Assembly (NCBI GenBank): GCA_027460465.1
Contig: JAPZAV010000001.1
Location: 1-56,604 of the forward strand
Direction: 5' to 3'
DNA from: Candidatus Methanoperedens sp.
GTDB taxonomy: Archaea; Halobacteriota; Methanosarcinia; Methanosarcinales; Methanoperedenaceae
DNA length: 56,604 nt
The stretch's first letter is position 1. Each line of letters begins with the position of its first letter. Positions 40,904-50,449 of the stretch are shown piece by piece. A program made the translations under genes and the position numbers. The notes under the pieces are model-generated. The model did no database searches and was not told the DNA's origin. It worked only from the letters and a program-made list of their open reading frames with translations.

Positions 40904-42013
40904 CTATTTTGTTTTAACAGTGATCCCCACAGTGGACCAGCCCTTCTTGACTGCCAGCTGCTCCTTGCTTCCAGAACCATACATCACCCCTGCTACCTGA
41001 TATGTCTTGTTCGCAGCATCCTGGAAATTTGATCTGGATCTGAGTCTGTCTCTCAGTGTAATATACCAGATCTTCCCTGCCTTTTCCCAGGAGTATCCAC
41101 CGATTTCCATAGCAGTGATACAGAATGCGCGGTTCGGGATACCAGAGTTTATGTGCACACCTCCATTATCTTCTGAAAGTGATAATTTCTGATAATCCCT
41201 CATATGCGCTGGCTGAGGATCTTTGCCAAGCACAGGATCATCGTATGCTGTTCCTGGCTCTTTCATAGAACGCAGGGCTTTACCGTTCACGTTCGAGGTT
41301 AAAAGTCCTTCGCCTATAAGCCAGTCTGCCCCCGCTGCTGTCTGGTTGAGTGCACGCTGCTTCACAAGAGAGCCGAATACATCAGACATGGACTCATTCA
41401 AAGCACCTGATTGATCTGAATAGGCAAGTCCTGCCTCATGCTCAGTAACACCATGCGTCAATTCATGCCCTATGACGTCAATTGAAATGGTGAATCGATT
41501 GAATAATTTTCCATCACCATCTCCATAGACCATCTGCCGTCCGTCCCAGAAAGCATTGTCGTACTTCTCCTCATAATGCACCGTAGAGTTTATACACATG
41601 CCCTTATCATCAATAGAGGTTCGCTCAAACACGTCATGGTACATGTCATAGGTGGCATCTGCACCCCCGAAAGCTTCTTTCACTGCTTCGTCCGTGCTGT
41701 TGGCAGGATCCTGCACCTGTACACCCGGAAGCTCCTGCCCATTTTTTGCATCAAAAACATTGAGGCACTTCGCGCCAGATGAAGTTGCAACATAGAATTC
41801 ACCGAACGCCTCACGTCTTCCACGTATTCTTTCAGATATCATTAAATGTTTCAAAGCCAATTCTCGCTGTTTTGGATCTCCCCTCTTTGCAATCTCCTTC
41901 AACATATGCGGAGGGACTATACATTGAAAAGGAATCCTTTCGATCACTGGCTTTTTTCCTGCTTTTCTTCCCACATTTGAAATACGTATATTTTGTATTT
42001 TATTTCTGCACAT
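40904..42013 (-). CDS. M4 metalloprotease, protealysin-like
   Basis: The 369-residue thermolysin-family zinc protease has GHELTHGVTEHE (182-193) with two zinc His and the catalytic Glu, then NESMSDVFG (206-214) with the third ligand. DNGGVHINSG holds the transition-state His. The N-terminal stretch (about 1-65), including CIVPPHMLKEIAKRG, resembles the short protealysin-type propeptide rather than a long thermolysin propeptide. No signal peptide is visible, so it is likely cytoplasmic or unconventionally exported. It is encoded just upstream of its probable inhibitor. Confidence 0.9.
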   Translation of the reverse strand: MCRNKIQNIRISNVGRKAGKKPVIERIPFQCIVPPHMLKEIAKRGDPKQRELALKHLMISERIRGRREAFGEFYVATSSGAKCLNVFDAKNGQELPGVQVQDPANSTDEAVKEAFGGADATYDMYHDVFERTSIDDKGMCINSTVHYEEKYDNAFWDGRQMVYGDGDGKLFNRFTISIDVIGHELTHGVTEHEAGLAYSDQSGALNESMSDVFGSLVKQRALNQTAAGADWLIGEGLLTSNVNGKALRSMKEPGTAYDDPVLGKDPQPAHMRDYQKLSLSEDNGGVHINSGIPNRAFCITAMEIGGYSWEKAGKIWYITLRDRLRSRSNFQDAANKTYQVAGVMYGSGSKEQLAVKKGWSTVGITVKTK

Positions 42014-42086
42014 ATTTTTTCTCCCATTTATCTCTAAAAGGATCGCCGATATCTCGGCTGCCCTTCAGAAGCATAATTTCCTGAAT

Positions 42087-43334
42087 TCATTCTATTATCG
42101 AACCTCTGGCTTTTTTTAATAATTGATACGCATCATATGCCTGGATTATGCCGTATCCTGAGTTATGATCAAAACCTGATTCGCCGATATCCCTGGCTGT
42201 CTTTCGAAGCACCGCCTTTACCTGTGCCTGAGTTAACTTCGGTATGGCGCACTTTAATAAACCGACGACTCCTGCCACTATCGGTGTGGCTGCTGATGTC
42301 CCGGTATCAGGATCATTGTATCCCTTGAAATGAGTTATCCCGCAAAAGTCAGGTTTTTCTGACGAAAGGGCTGCAGGCCCCTGACTTGAGTAACCTGCCA
42401 GTTCTCCTTTGACATTTACTGCCCCAATGGTAATAACCTCAGGATGCCCGTTCGCTCCCCAGATGCTGCGTCCCTCACCCAGATCAGGACCGCAGCGTAG
42501 ATCCGGGTCTGAACAGAACTCACCGCAGTTTCCAGCACTGAAGCAAACTATAATGCCCTCTCTTATCGCCTCCACCGCCTTTCTTGTAAAAGGATGGTCT
42601 GGATCCCTTGCATAATCAGGAGCCCACGATTCCTGATAGCAGTTCCAGCTGTTGGAAAGGATCTGAGGCTTACCGTCTTTCCTGTGATGTTCAATAGCCC
42701 ACTGGAAGCCGGCTATTGCATTTGAAATTGCACCGTCGATATCTGGAAGGGTTCCAGGAGGATTTTTTAGCACACCTATGTCATAGATCTTTGCTTCAGG
42801 ACACATGCCAAGAGCATCGGTCGCTGTCATGTTGCCGTGTCCCCCCTCGGCTCCAAAAGGAGTGCAGTTTTCTGGAGAAAAGCCGTCGACCACGATATCA
42901 CGGGATATTGCATTTACTCCATCATCGCAGATGCCTATAACAACGCCTTTTCCGCGTATGCCTTTAGCCCATATTTTATCTACGCCCAGATATTTTGCAA
43001 CGCTTCTGAAATCCCCTTTGGAAGTATCTGTGTCGCAGTCAAAGGTAGGTGCTATTCTCGCATCTGTCCACACCTTAATGACATTGGGTCGTGATTCAAG
43101 ATCTTTCTCTTTGCCCTCATCTATTTCACCCCGCACCAGTAATACGGTCTCATTGGAAGCCGCAAAGCTTGCAGCGAGATGATCTGGCGGGCTTCCTGGA
43201 ACTGGTTTGAAGTCTTTATCCAGTTTAAATCCGGGAATATCTAACCTGGACGTGATATCCCGCGCAGCTGCTGCAAATCCTGATTCAGGTACCTTCGGTA
43301 CCCTCATCTCCACAATAACCTTTTTCTTAGCCAT
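42087..43334 (-). CDS. Subtilisin-family (S8) serine protease, no signal peptide
   Basis: The 415-residue protein has a catalytic Asp in GICDDGV (D137), His in GGHGNM (H166), Asn in SAGNCG (N269) and Ser in GTSAATP (S347). The first 95 residues are charged and read like an intramolecular chaperone or propeptide. The start has AGGAGG-type spacing, and no signal sequence or membrane segment is present. Several Cys (C136, C157, C178, C270, C274, C281) could form disulfides. It is on the same strand as the M4 and emfourin genes, 73 bases upstream, and possibly part of a protease set with them. Confidence 0.85.
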   Translation of the reverse strand: MAKKKVIVEMRVPKVPESGFAAAARDITSRLDIPGFKLDKDFKPVPGSPPDHLAASFAASNETVLLVRGEIDEGKEKDLESRPNVIKVWTDARIAPTFDCDTDTSKGDFRSVAKYLGVDKIWAKGIRGKGVVIGICDDGVNAISRDIVVDGFSPENCTPFGAEGGHGNMTATDALGMCPEAKIYDIGVLKNPPGTLPDIDGAISNAIAGFQWAIEHHRKDGKPQILSNSWNCYQESWAPDYARDPDHPFTRKAVEAIREGIIVCFSAGNCGEFCSDPDLRCGPDLGEGRSIWGANGHPEVITIGAVNVKGELAGYSSQGPAALSSEKPDFCGITHFKGYNDPDTGTSAATPIVAGVVGLLKCAIPKLTQAQVKAVLRKTARDIGESGFDHNSGYGIIQAYDAYQLLKKARGSIIE

Positions 43335-43656
43335 AGATTTCCTCCCTTCTCATTTTCAAACTCCCGGATAACCTTAAACAAACGATATGAGTGATCCCTA
43401 ACTCATCATGTAAATTCGCTATCTTAGTACTTATAAATTTGCTTCCTGATGAATTCATCCAATAATTCCAAATCTCAACAACTGGAGCATGAGCCACTGA
43501 GGCGCAGAGAGCTTTTATGAAATTTCTCTGTTCTCCGTGCCTCCGTGACGATTTCAAGAACCAGACACAGCAACAGCGATACCATCGGCCTGTCATGGCG
43601 AAGCTCTCGCTTTCTGGCAGGATACATTGTGATAGTATCTTCAGTGCTTCAAGGAG
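43335..43656. other. Spacer with an imperfect inverted repeat, no gene
   Basis: The spacer is 322 bases. CACTGAGGCGCAGAGAG (43495-43511) and CTCCGTGCCTCCGTG (about 43533-43547) are imperfect complements separated by an AT-rich loop. Read on the minus strand this is the CACGGAGGCACGGAG type of dispersed element that I have seen in many environmental genomes. No coding frame is convincing. Confidence 0.45.
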
Positions 43657-44451
43657 CTATTTAATGCCCAGGACATCTTTCATCTCATATATCCCTGGCC
43701 TGGCAGTCGAGACCCACATTGCGGCTCTTACAGCACCATTCGCAAACGCCTGCCTGCTGTGTGCCTGATGCTTTATCTCTATTCTCTCACCATCGCCGGC
43801 AAACAGTACTGTATGGTCGCCCACGATATCACCGCCCCTCACAGCGTGGATACCGATCTCTTTCCGGCGCGGAGAAAGACCGTGCCTGCCGTGCACGAAC
43901 TCCTTTCCGCCGAGTACCTTTGAGATCACCTCGGCGGCTTTCATGGCAGTTCCGCTCGGCGCATCTTTTTTCTGGTTATGATGGGCTTCTATGATCTCAA
44001 TATCATAATCTTCAAGGTTTCTTGCAGCTTCTGCAAGCAGTCCCCAGAAAACATTCACTCCTATGGAGAAATTTGGTGAAATGACCGCAGCGACATCATT
44101 ATCCCTGATTGATTTTTCCATTAAAACGCGCTGCTCGGGTGTAAAACCCGTTGTCCCGACCACAAGATTGACTTTTTTTCCAGAGGCTGCGATCACATTC
44201 TTTACTGCGGCTGAAGCTATGGTGAAATCAATAAGCACATCGGGCTTTGACCTCTCAAGCACTGAGGAGATATCGTTTGCATCAGAAACAGGAATATCTA
44301 ATTTTCCTCCTCTGATCACCTCGCCTATATCGCTGCCGATGCCGGTCACATCTATGGCAGAGACGAGTTTCAAATCAGCTGATTTGAGGACATTCTCGAT
44401 GATAAGCCCGCCCATCCTTCCGCATGCGCCCGTTACTGCTATTTTTATCAT
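43657..44451 (-). CDS. dapB: 4-hydroxy-tetrahydrodipicolinate reductase DapB
   Basis: The 264-residue enzyme has the nucleotide-binding GACGRMGG, the active-site segment EAHHNQKKDAPSGTA and RHGLSPRR, as well as GDHTVLFAGDGER. It reduces the DapA product in lysine/diaminopimelate synthesis. It is 7 bases from dapA, in the operon rps17e-dapA-dapB known in methanogens. Confidence 0.95.
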   Translation of the reverse strand: MIKIAVTGACGRMGGLIIENVLKSADLKLVSAIDVTGIGSDIGEVIRGGKLDIPVSDANDISSVLERSKPDVLIDFTIASAAVKNVIAASGKKVNLVVGTTGFTPEQRVLMEKSIRDNDVAAVISPNFSIGVNVFWGLLAEAARNLEDYDIEIIEAHHNQKKDAPSGTAMKAAEVISKVLGGKEFVHGRHGLSPRRKEIGIHAVRGGDIVGDHTVLFAGDGERIEIKHQAHSRQAFANGAVRAAMWVSTARPGIYEMKDVLGIK

Positions 44452-44458
44452 GGACAGT

Positions 44459-45334
44459 TCACTTAATGAGATTGAGATCGTTCAATACAGTTTTCAGCTT
44501 CTTCTCGTTCTCGGGGCTGATCGGGGCAAGGGGAAGCCGCGGCTCTCCAGCAGGAAGACCGATAAGTTCAACCGCCTTCTTTACAGGGATCGGGTTTGTT
44601 TCCAGAAAGACAGCACGGACAAGAGGAGCAAGTTTAATATGCGTTTGCCTGGCTTTTTCTAAATCTTTTCTGCGAAACGCTTCCACCATAGAAACCACAA
44701 GTGCAGGAGCAACGTTCGCAACCACCGAGATCACTCCAATGCCTCCGAGCGACAATATTGGCAGCGTGAGGGCATCATCCCCTGAATAGACCACAAAATC
44801 CTCGTCCTGCGTCATTTCGATGATGCGGGTTACCTGCTCAAGGTTGCCGCTGGCTTCCTTTATTCCTGCGATATTACTTTCTTTTGCGAGCTCTGCCACG
44901 ATCTCGGGTTTCAGATTGATGCCAGTCCGTGAAGGTACATTGTATAAAATCAGCGGAATGTCGACCTTATTTGCAATGGTCTTAAAATGGGCGATCATGC
45001 CCCTGTCGTTGGGCTTGTTATAGTAAGGAGTGATCAGAAGCGCAGCATCAGCACCGCTATCCTCTGCAGACTCTGTAAGCTCGATTGCTTCCACGGTATT
45101 ATTGGAACCTGTACCCGCAATAACAGGAACAGTGGAATGCTCAACTGTGATTTCTATGACCCTTTCGTGTTCCTGGATCGAGAGGGTCGCTGATTCGCCT
45201 GTGGTACCGCACGGGACTACGCCAGAGACACCACCTTCGATCAAGAATTCGATGTTTTTCCTCAGACCTTCTTCATCAATCTTATTATCCTTTGTGAATG
45301 GAGTAATAAGAGCAGGAAGGACGCCTTGGATCAT
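44459..45334 (-). CDS. dapA: 4-hydroxy-tetrahydrodipicolinate synthase DapA
   Basis: The 291-residue TIM-barrel aldolase has GTTGESATL (43-51), ITPYYNKPNDRG, YNVPSRTG with the proton-relay Tyr131 and GIKEASGN with the Schiff-base Lys159. It condenses pyruvate and aspartate semialdehyde. The start follows the S17e stop by 5 bases. Confidence 0.95.
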   Translation of the reverse strand: MIQGVLPALITPFTKDNKIDEEGLRKNIEFLIEGGVSGVVPCGTTGESATLSIQEHERVIEITVEHSTVPVIAGTGSNNTVEAIELTESAEDSGADAALLITPYYNKPNDRGMIAHFKTIANKVDIPLILYNVPSRTGINLKPEIVAELAKESNIAGIKEASGNLEQVTRIIEMTQDEDFVVYSGDDALTLPILSLGGIGVISVVANVAPALVVSMVEAFRRKDLEKARQTHIKLAPLVRAVFLETNPIPVKKAVELIGLPAGEPRLPLAPISPENEKKLKTVLNDLNLIK

Positions 45335-45339
45335 AACAT

Positions 45340-45540
45340 CTACTTCTTTCTTATGGCTTTTACTCTCAATGCACGCACCAGATAGCCTGCTACGCGGTTC
45401 CTGATGACCTTGCTCTCGATATTGGTATATTTCGTGACATTTACTTTATTTTGAGCAAAATCTGTACTGAAGACATCGGGGTACTCCTCAAGCAGCAGAA
45501 CGACAAGTGATTTGATATAATTAGGTCTGATATTTCCCAT
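45340..45540 (-). CDS. rps17e: Small-subunit ribosomal protein S17e
   Basis: The ATG at 45540 (GGAG 8-9 bases upstream) gives 66 residues: [29 protein letters not shown]-like [20 protein letters not shown]. That is the full length and sequence of archaeal S17e. A longer frame adds 28 residues that the family lacks. It leads the dapA-dapB operon. Confidence 0.93.
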   Translation of the reverse strand: MGNIRPNYIKSLVVLLLEEYPDVFSTDFAQNKVNVTKYTNIESKVIRNRVAGYLVRALRVKAIRKK

Positions 45541-45671
45541 GGTCTTTCTCCATTTTCCTTCGCTTACAACTCCATTGTTCATAAGGTTTTGGGAAAAATA
45601 ACCCTGCACAAGCATACTGATCATTTACATTAATATACATGTTGCGTTATTTCAAAGAAAAAGAAGTGTCT

Positions 45672-46276
45672 ATGGCAATGCAATATGAAGAAATCCTGAA
45701 GATGTTTGAATCTATGCATGATCCAGAAGCTGCAGCAGGTATGGCTCGTTTTGGGATCAATACAGAGAACACTTATGGAATATCCATACCTGCTCTGAGA
45801 AAGATCGCAAAGGAGACAGGTAGAGACCATCTTCTGGCTCAAAAACTCTGGGCATCTGGTATCCACGAAGCCAGGATACTTGCATGCATGATAGATGCTC
45901 CAACTGATGTGACCGGGGAGCAGATGGAACAATGGGTAAAAGACTTTGACTCATGGGATGTCTGCGACCAGTGCTGCAGCAATCTTTTTGATAAGACCGA
46001 TTTTGCCTATCAAAAGGCGGTCGAGTGGAGCGAAAGGGAGGAAGAATTCGTTAAAAGAGCATCATAATAAAAAGAGAAGCATTGGACAATAGAAATTACG
46101 TCAGGAAGGCTGTCAACTGGGCACTTCGCCAGATCGGAAAACGGAATTTCAATCTGAATAGGGAAGCAGTAAAGCTCGCAAAAGAGATCCAGAGCATTGA
46201 TTCAAAAAGTGCCAGGTGGATCGCATCCGATGCTCTCAGGGAGCTGACAGATAAAAAGGTTCAGGAAAGATTTTAG
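45672..46276 (+). pseudogene. DNA alkylation repair (AlkD-like) gene broken by an internal deletion
   Basis: The first part (45672-46067) encodes the HEAT-repeat N-terminal two thirds: FGINTENTYGISIPALRKIA, KLWASGIHEARIL and FDSWDVCDQCC, ending EEFVKRAS at a double TAA. The C-terminal part resumes at 46082 in another frame (DNRNYVRKAVNWALRQIGKR to ASDALRELT). About 35-40 residues that normally join them are gone. The product would be two fragments, probably non-functional. Both pieces are otherwise well preserved, so the event looks recent. Confidence 0.8.
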
Positions 46277-46731
46277 CCGTGGTAATACGTGGGTTCTTCT
46301 TTTTTCTTCTGCGCCTGCTGGAAGTTGATCACAGGGACTGGCATTGATGGTGGAAGCCCGAGTGCCTTTGAGAGCATAAGTGCAAGAGGCGCCAGATTTG
46401 CAACCATTGAATTTGCAAGTTCATTCTGTATATCACCTGGAGCTTTCCCAGCATCCCATTTTTCCTTCAATTCTGCCAGGTTTTCTTCGCTGTAATAGTC
46501 CGAGACCCCCTCGAACCTGATGTGACCTATGTTCGGGCTGAGGTAATTGATTGCAAATGTGTATTCAACCCTGAGCACAGATTTCTCTCCGAAAGGAGTC
46601 TGCTCGACCACTACTAAAGGATTCCTGAGATTGACATCATAATTTATATTGATATTCTTATACTTTCGAATATCCTCTATGCTCGAGTATGTCTTTGATT
46701 CTACGCTTATGAGCTGGAAATTCAGGATCAT
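46273..46731 (-). CDS. Conserved archaeal protein of unknown function (possible SecB-like fold)
   Basis: The 152-residue protein is rich in beta strands (KNININYDVNL, VLRVEYTFAINYLSP, HIRFEGVSDYYS) followed by a helical C-terminal half with LAPLALMLSKALGLP. The pattern of an N-terminal antiparallel sheet followed by helices recalls archaeal SecB-like proteins (MJ0357 type), but I cannot test this. It converges with the broken AlkD gene with a 4-base overlap. Confidence 0.6.
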   Translation of the reverse strand: MILNFQLISVESKTYSSIEDIRKYKNININYDVNLRNPLVVVEQTPFGEKSVLRVEYTFAINYLSPNIGHIRFEGVSDYYSEENLAELKEKWDAGKAPGDIQNELANSMVANLAPLALMLSKALGLPPSMPVPVINFQQAQKKKEEPTYYHG

Positions 46732-46799
46732 GTTCGCTCTGGCTTAATTATTACTTCAGGGGATATTAACCTATCTTTCATGGATTTAGCTCCTTCGGT

Positions 46800-47942
46800 T
46801 CATGTCTGATACAGAAGACGCCTTAACAGCTGTTTTCCAAGAAATGATGTCTTCAATTTTACAGCACTGTTCCTGCACAGTTCATGACAGCAGTAACATC
46901 GTATGCATTTCTTCTGGTCAATGACAGGATACGGCTCAAGCATTATCGCTGATGCAGGACAGCTTTCAAAGCAGATCCCGCATTTCTTGCAATCATCCTC
47001 AGAGATGAACACTCTTGAAATATTCTCAGTATTTTTAAAAATAAATTTGCCCAAAAAAGTCGGAAGCCTGTAATAAGCACGGTTCGATTTTTCAAAATCC
47101 AGGCTTACATCACTGATCATTTCACCTTTTACATAGATTTTCTCAAGCTCTCCCGTTCCGAATCCTCGCTCATTTGCAAACTTCGTCGTAAGAACATCCA
47201 TGTGAGAGAATCCCATGATCTCTGAAGCGACCGCATCCATAGCCACGCAGTCAGTGCTCGACAGTATCACCTTTGATTGAATCGGCGTTCCGTTTATGGC
47301 GCCTTCTCCTTCCATCCCGACCACACCGTCCATAACAGCAAGCCCTGGCTTCAGAGCAGAGTATATATCCACAACTGCCTGACAAAGGCTTTCCTCTGTC
47401 GGCGCCTGCCTGTGTACTGCAGCCTTGCCCGGACCCGGGATCACCCCGAAAAAATTTTTCACTGCGCCCGTGTATTTTGTGAGCTGATGCGTTTTCATTT
47501 TTGGAAGTGAAACCAGTACATCGCAATCTATGGCAGGCTTCGCGATATTTATATTCTTCAATATTTTCCCATCCACCTCTACCTGATAGGTTCCGGTTGA
47601 TTCAAAGTTGATGAGTTTGCCCCCGTATTTTTCAGCAGCTTTCTTCATTCCTGATATATCAAGTGATCTGGCAGTATAGCCGTAAGCCCCTGAACTGTCC
47701 CCCACCCACGGGATACCGCCAGCCTCTTTTATTATCTCCACCATTGCGCCCACGACAGCAGGATGCGTGGTTGCTGCCCTCTCAGGCGGGAAACCCACAA
47801 TGACATTCACCTTCAGAAGCACATCATCCCCGGGCTTGACCACGTTCTCAAGCCCGCCTGTCAGGTCCAGGCTTTGAAGGATCGCGCTTTTGACACGCTG
47901 ATGTTCGTAATCCTCGCATTTTACAACCGATACCTCGACCAT
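46800..47942 (-). CDS. DUF362 protein with C-terminal 2x[4Fe-4S] ferredoxin domain
   Basis: The 380-residue protein has a DUF362 core (about 30-280): LKVNVIVGFPPERAATTHP, SLPKMKTHQLTKYTGAVKN and a phosphate- or metal-type DGVVGMEGEG. A ferredoxin domain (about 318-365) with CKKCGICFESCPA and CIRCYCCHELC follows. Members are predicted Fe-S flavoprotein-like or iron-uptake factors; the exact reaction is unknown. It follows surE by 17 bases. Confidence 0.85.
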   Translation of the reverse strand: MVEVSVVKCEDYEHQRVKSAILQSLDLTGGLENVVKPGDDVLLKVNVIVGFPPERAATTHPAVVGAMVEIIKEAGGIPWVGDSSGAYGYTARSLDISGMKKAAEKYGGKLINFESTGTYQVEVDGKILKNINIAKPAIDCDVLVSLPKMKTHQLTKYTGAVKNFFGVIPGPGKAAVHRQAPTEESLCQAVVDIYSALKPGLAVMDGVVGMEGEGAINGTPIQSKVILSSTDCVAMDAVASEIMGFSHMDVLTTKFANERGFGTGELEKIYVKGEMISDVSLDFEKSNRAYYRLPTFLGKFIFKNTENISRVFISEDDCKKCGICFESCPASAIMLEPYPVIDQKKCIRCYCCHELCRNSAVKLKTSFLGKQLLRRLLYQT

Positions 47943-47959
47943 CCTGTCTCCTCTGATAG

Positions 47960-48745
47960 TCAGAGCAATCCCCGTATTTCCCCAAAATCGATCCTGGCTG
48001 TGGAATCAAGCGACAGAGGTGTGATCGAGATATGCCCTTTTTTCATCACTGCCTTTACATCCGTCCCTTCCTCAGCATCCCGGACAAGGTCTCCATTTAT
48101 CCAGTAGTAAGGTCTTCCCCTGGGGTCAAGGCGCTTTTCAACTCCTGTCAGGAATATCTTTCTTGCAAGCCTTGTGATCTCGATTTCAGTATCCATGGTT
48201 GCATGTCTGGGTATATTGATATTCAGCAGGTCCACACCTTCGGGAAGTCCTTTATTGATCACGTTTCTTGCTATCCTGTTCACGAACTTGATCCCTACTT
48301 CAAAGTCATAGCTGTACGTGCGATGGTCGTCGAACTTGTCGCCTTCGTCTATGACCTGTATGGATGCTGCGATCGCAGGGATGCCGTAACTTGCTGCCTC
48401 AAGTGCAGCTCCGATTGTACCGCTCGTGGATACAGTGTCGGTGCTGATGTTCTCACCAACATTGAAACCTGAAAGCACAAGGTCTGGACGCTCTTTCATT
48501 ATTGAGAACAGCCCGATGATCACAGAATCGGTCGGAGTCCCGGCCACGGCATACGCCATGAAACCATCCACGTTAGCATGCGATACACGGAGGGGCTCGA
48601 ATATGGATATCCCTCTCCCAACGCCGCTTTTTTGCGTGGAAGGAGCTACCACAGTCACTTCCCCCAGATCGCGCACGCTTTCGTAGGCAGCTTTGAGACC
48701 TGCAGAATATACACCATCGTCATTGGTTATAAGTATTTTTTTCAT
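47960..48745 (-). CDS. surE: 5'-nucleotidase SurE
   Basis: The 261-residue phosphatase has ITNDDGVYSAGL (5-16) at the N-terminus, LSGFNVGENIS and a TSGTIGAALEAASYG central motif. It dephosphorylates nucleoside 5'- and 3'-monophosphates and short polyphosphates in housekeeping and stress. It is the first of a two-gene unit with the DUF362 ferredoxin protein and is divergent from pheT. Confidence 0.92.
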   Translation of the reverse strand: MKKILITNDDGVYSAGLKAAYESVRDLGEVTVVAPSTQKSGVGRGISIFEPLRVSHANVDGFMAYAVAGTPTDSVIIGLFSIMKERPDLVLSGFNVGENISTDTVSTSGTIGAALEAASYGIPAIAASIQVIDEGDKFDDHRTYSYDFEVGIKFVNRIARNVINKGLPEGVDLLNINIPRHATMDTEIEITRLARKIFLTGVEKRLDPRGRPYYWINGDLVRDAEEGTDVKAVMKKGHISITPLSLDSTARIDFGEIRGLL

Positions 48746-48850
48746 TGCTATCAGATATGCTCTGGTTCAAATAAATCTGTGGTTTGCCTTCAGTTCACAT
48801 TTTGAACAGAATGATTAATATATTTTCAATTCCTTCTTCAGGTGATCAAA

Positions 48851-50449
48851 ATGCCTGTCATCACATTGTATTACGACGACCTTGAAGAACTTTCAGGGCT
48901 TGATAAAGATACGATCGTTCAGCGCATCCCGATGATGGGATGTGATATCGAACGCATAGAAGATGATCATGTGGACATCGAGTTCTTTCCGAATAGACCT
49001 GACCTGTACAGCGCAGAAGGCGTATCTCGCGCAGTGAGGGGATTCTTTGACATCGAGACAGGGCTCAGGAATTTCAGCGTCATCCCTTCAGGCATCAGGA
49101 TAACAAAGGATAAAGAGATCAACAGGATCCGCCCCTATCTTGCATGTGCCGTTGTCAGGGGGATCAGGTTCAATTCAAGAAGCATTGAATCCCTCATGTC
49201 ATTGCAGGAATCGCTCCACTGGGCAGTGGGGAGGAACAGGAAAAAGGTGTCAATAGGCGTGCATGATCTCCGCAAAATAAGACCGCCTTTCAGATACATA
49301 GCACAGGAACCTGATTTCAGGTTCATACCCCTTGATTTCGCCGGGCCGATGACGATGAGAGATATTCTTGAGAAGCATCCCAAAGGCATAAAGTTCGCGC
49401 ACATACTTGAGAGATTCGATAAATACCCTCTCATCCTTGATTCGGAGGACAATGTGCTCTCATTCCCTCCCATAATAAACAGTGAGCTCACGAAAGTAAT
49501 AGAGAACACAGAGGATCTTTTCATAGAAGTGACAGGTCTTGACCCTGCTGTGTCTTTTGCCCTCAACATCGTTGCAGCATCGCTCGCAGAACGAGGGGGA
49601 AGGATAGAATCCGTCACAATAAACGGAAAAACAGAAACCCCTGATCTTGAGCCCAGGCGCATGAAGCTCAAGAGCAAAGAGGCATGGGCGCATCTTGGTT
49701 TCGAACTCCCTGGTGAGGAGATGGTTCACTGCCTTGAAAAGATGAGATACGGTGCAAAAGCCTCAGGGAATATGATCGAAGTATCAGTCCCTGCTTACAG
49801 GTCAGACATACTCCATACCTGGGACCTGATCGAGGATATCGCCATAGGATATGGTTTTGATCGGATCGTACCTGAGCTTCCCTCGACATCCACCACTGGA
49901 AGAGCGCATCAGATCTCAAAGCAGAGAGATGCTGTTCGCGAGATCATGGTCGGCATTGGCTATTTCGAAGTAATGCCATTCACTCTGACAAATGATCGAG
50001 TTCAGTTCGAGATGATGAGAAGGGATAAAGCAGAAGGCACCACCCACATCCTGTATCCAATAAGCGAGGACCATACCATCGTGCGTCCCGCGATCCTTCC
50101 AAATTTGCTCGAGATCCTCTCGATCAACAGGCATCGGGAGCTGCCGCAGCGGATATTCGAAGTGGGTGAGGTCGTGATGAAGTGCAGGAATGAGCAGCGT
50201 ATAGGATGCGCAGCCATTCATCCCCAGGCGAATTTCACAGAGATCCAGTCAGTTGTTGATGCTGTAATGAGGGAGAGGCGGATGGAATACGAGGTCGCAG
50301 AGTCAGGCGATCCTGCGTTCATTGCAGGCAGGCGCGCTGAAATCATCATCAAAGGCAGGAAGGCTGGAGTGTTCGGGGAGATCCATCCAGAGGTGATCCT
50401 GAACTTCGGGCTTGAGCATCCTGTGATCGGATTTGAGATCGAGCTATAA
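48851..50449 (+). CDS. pheT: Phenylalanyl-tRNA synthetase beta subunit
   Basis: The ATG at 48851 gives 532 residues of the archaeal-type beta subunit. It has B3/4-like segments (EFFPNRPDLYSAEGV, GVHDLRKIRPPFRY), B5 near 275-345 and a C-terminal synthetase-like domain containing HTWDLIEDIAIGYGFD. A GTG at 48842 gives a three-residue longer form. The alpha subunit is not in the window. It converges with the COG1361 gene by 6 bases. Confidence 0.93.
   Translation: MPVITLYYDDLEELSGLDKDTIVQRIPMMGCDIERIEDDHVDIEFFPNRPDLYSAEGVSRAVRGFFDIETGLRNFSVIPSGIRITKDKEINRIRPYLACAVVRGIRFNSRSIESLMSLQESLHWAVGRNRKKVSIGVHDLRKIRPPFRYIAQEPDFRFIPLDFAGPMTMRDILEKHPKGIKFAHILERFDKYPLILDSEDNVLSFPPIINSELTKVIENTEDLFIEVTGLDPAVSFALNIVAASLAERGGRIESVTINGKTETPDLEPRRMKLKSKEAWAHLGFELPGEEMVHCLEKMRYGAKASGNMIEVSVPAYRSDILHTWDLIEDIAIGYGFDRIVPELPSTSTTGRAHQISKQRDAVREIMVGIGYFEVMPFTLTNDRVQFEMMRRDKAEGTTHILYPISEDHTIVRPAILPNLLEILSINRHRELPQRIFEVGEVVMKCRNEQRIGCAAIHPQANFTEIQSVVDAVMRERRMEYEVAESGDPAFIAGRRAEIIIKGRKAGVFGEIHPEVILNFGLEHPVIGFEIEL

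Noticed and set aside
43327-43596. 89-residue minus-strand frame upstream of the S8 protease gene
   Set aside because: It passes through the inverted repeat and has no family pattern.
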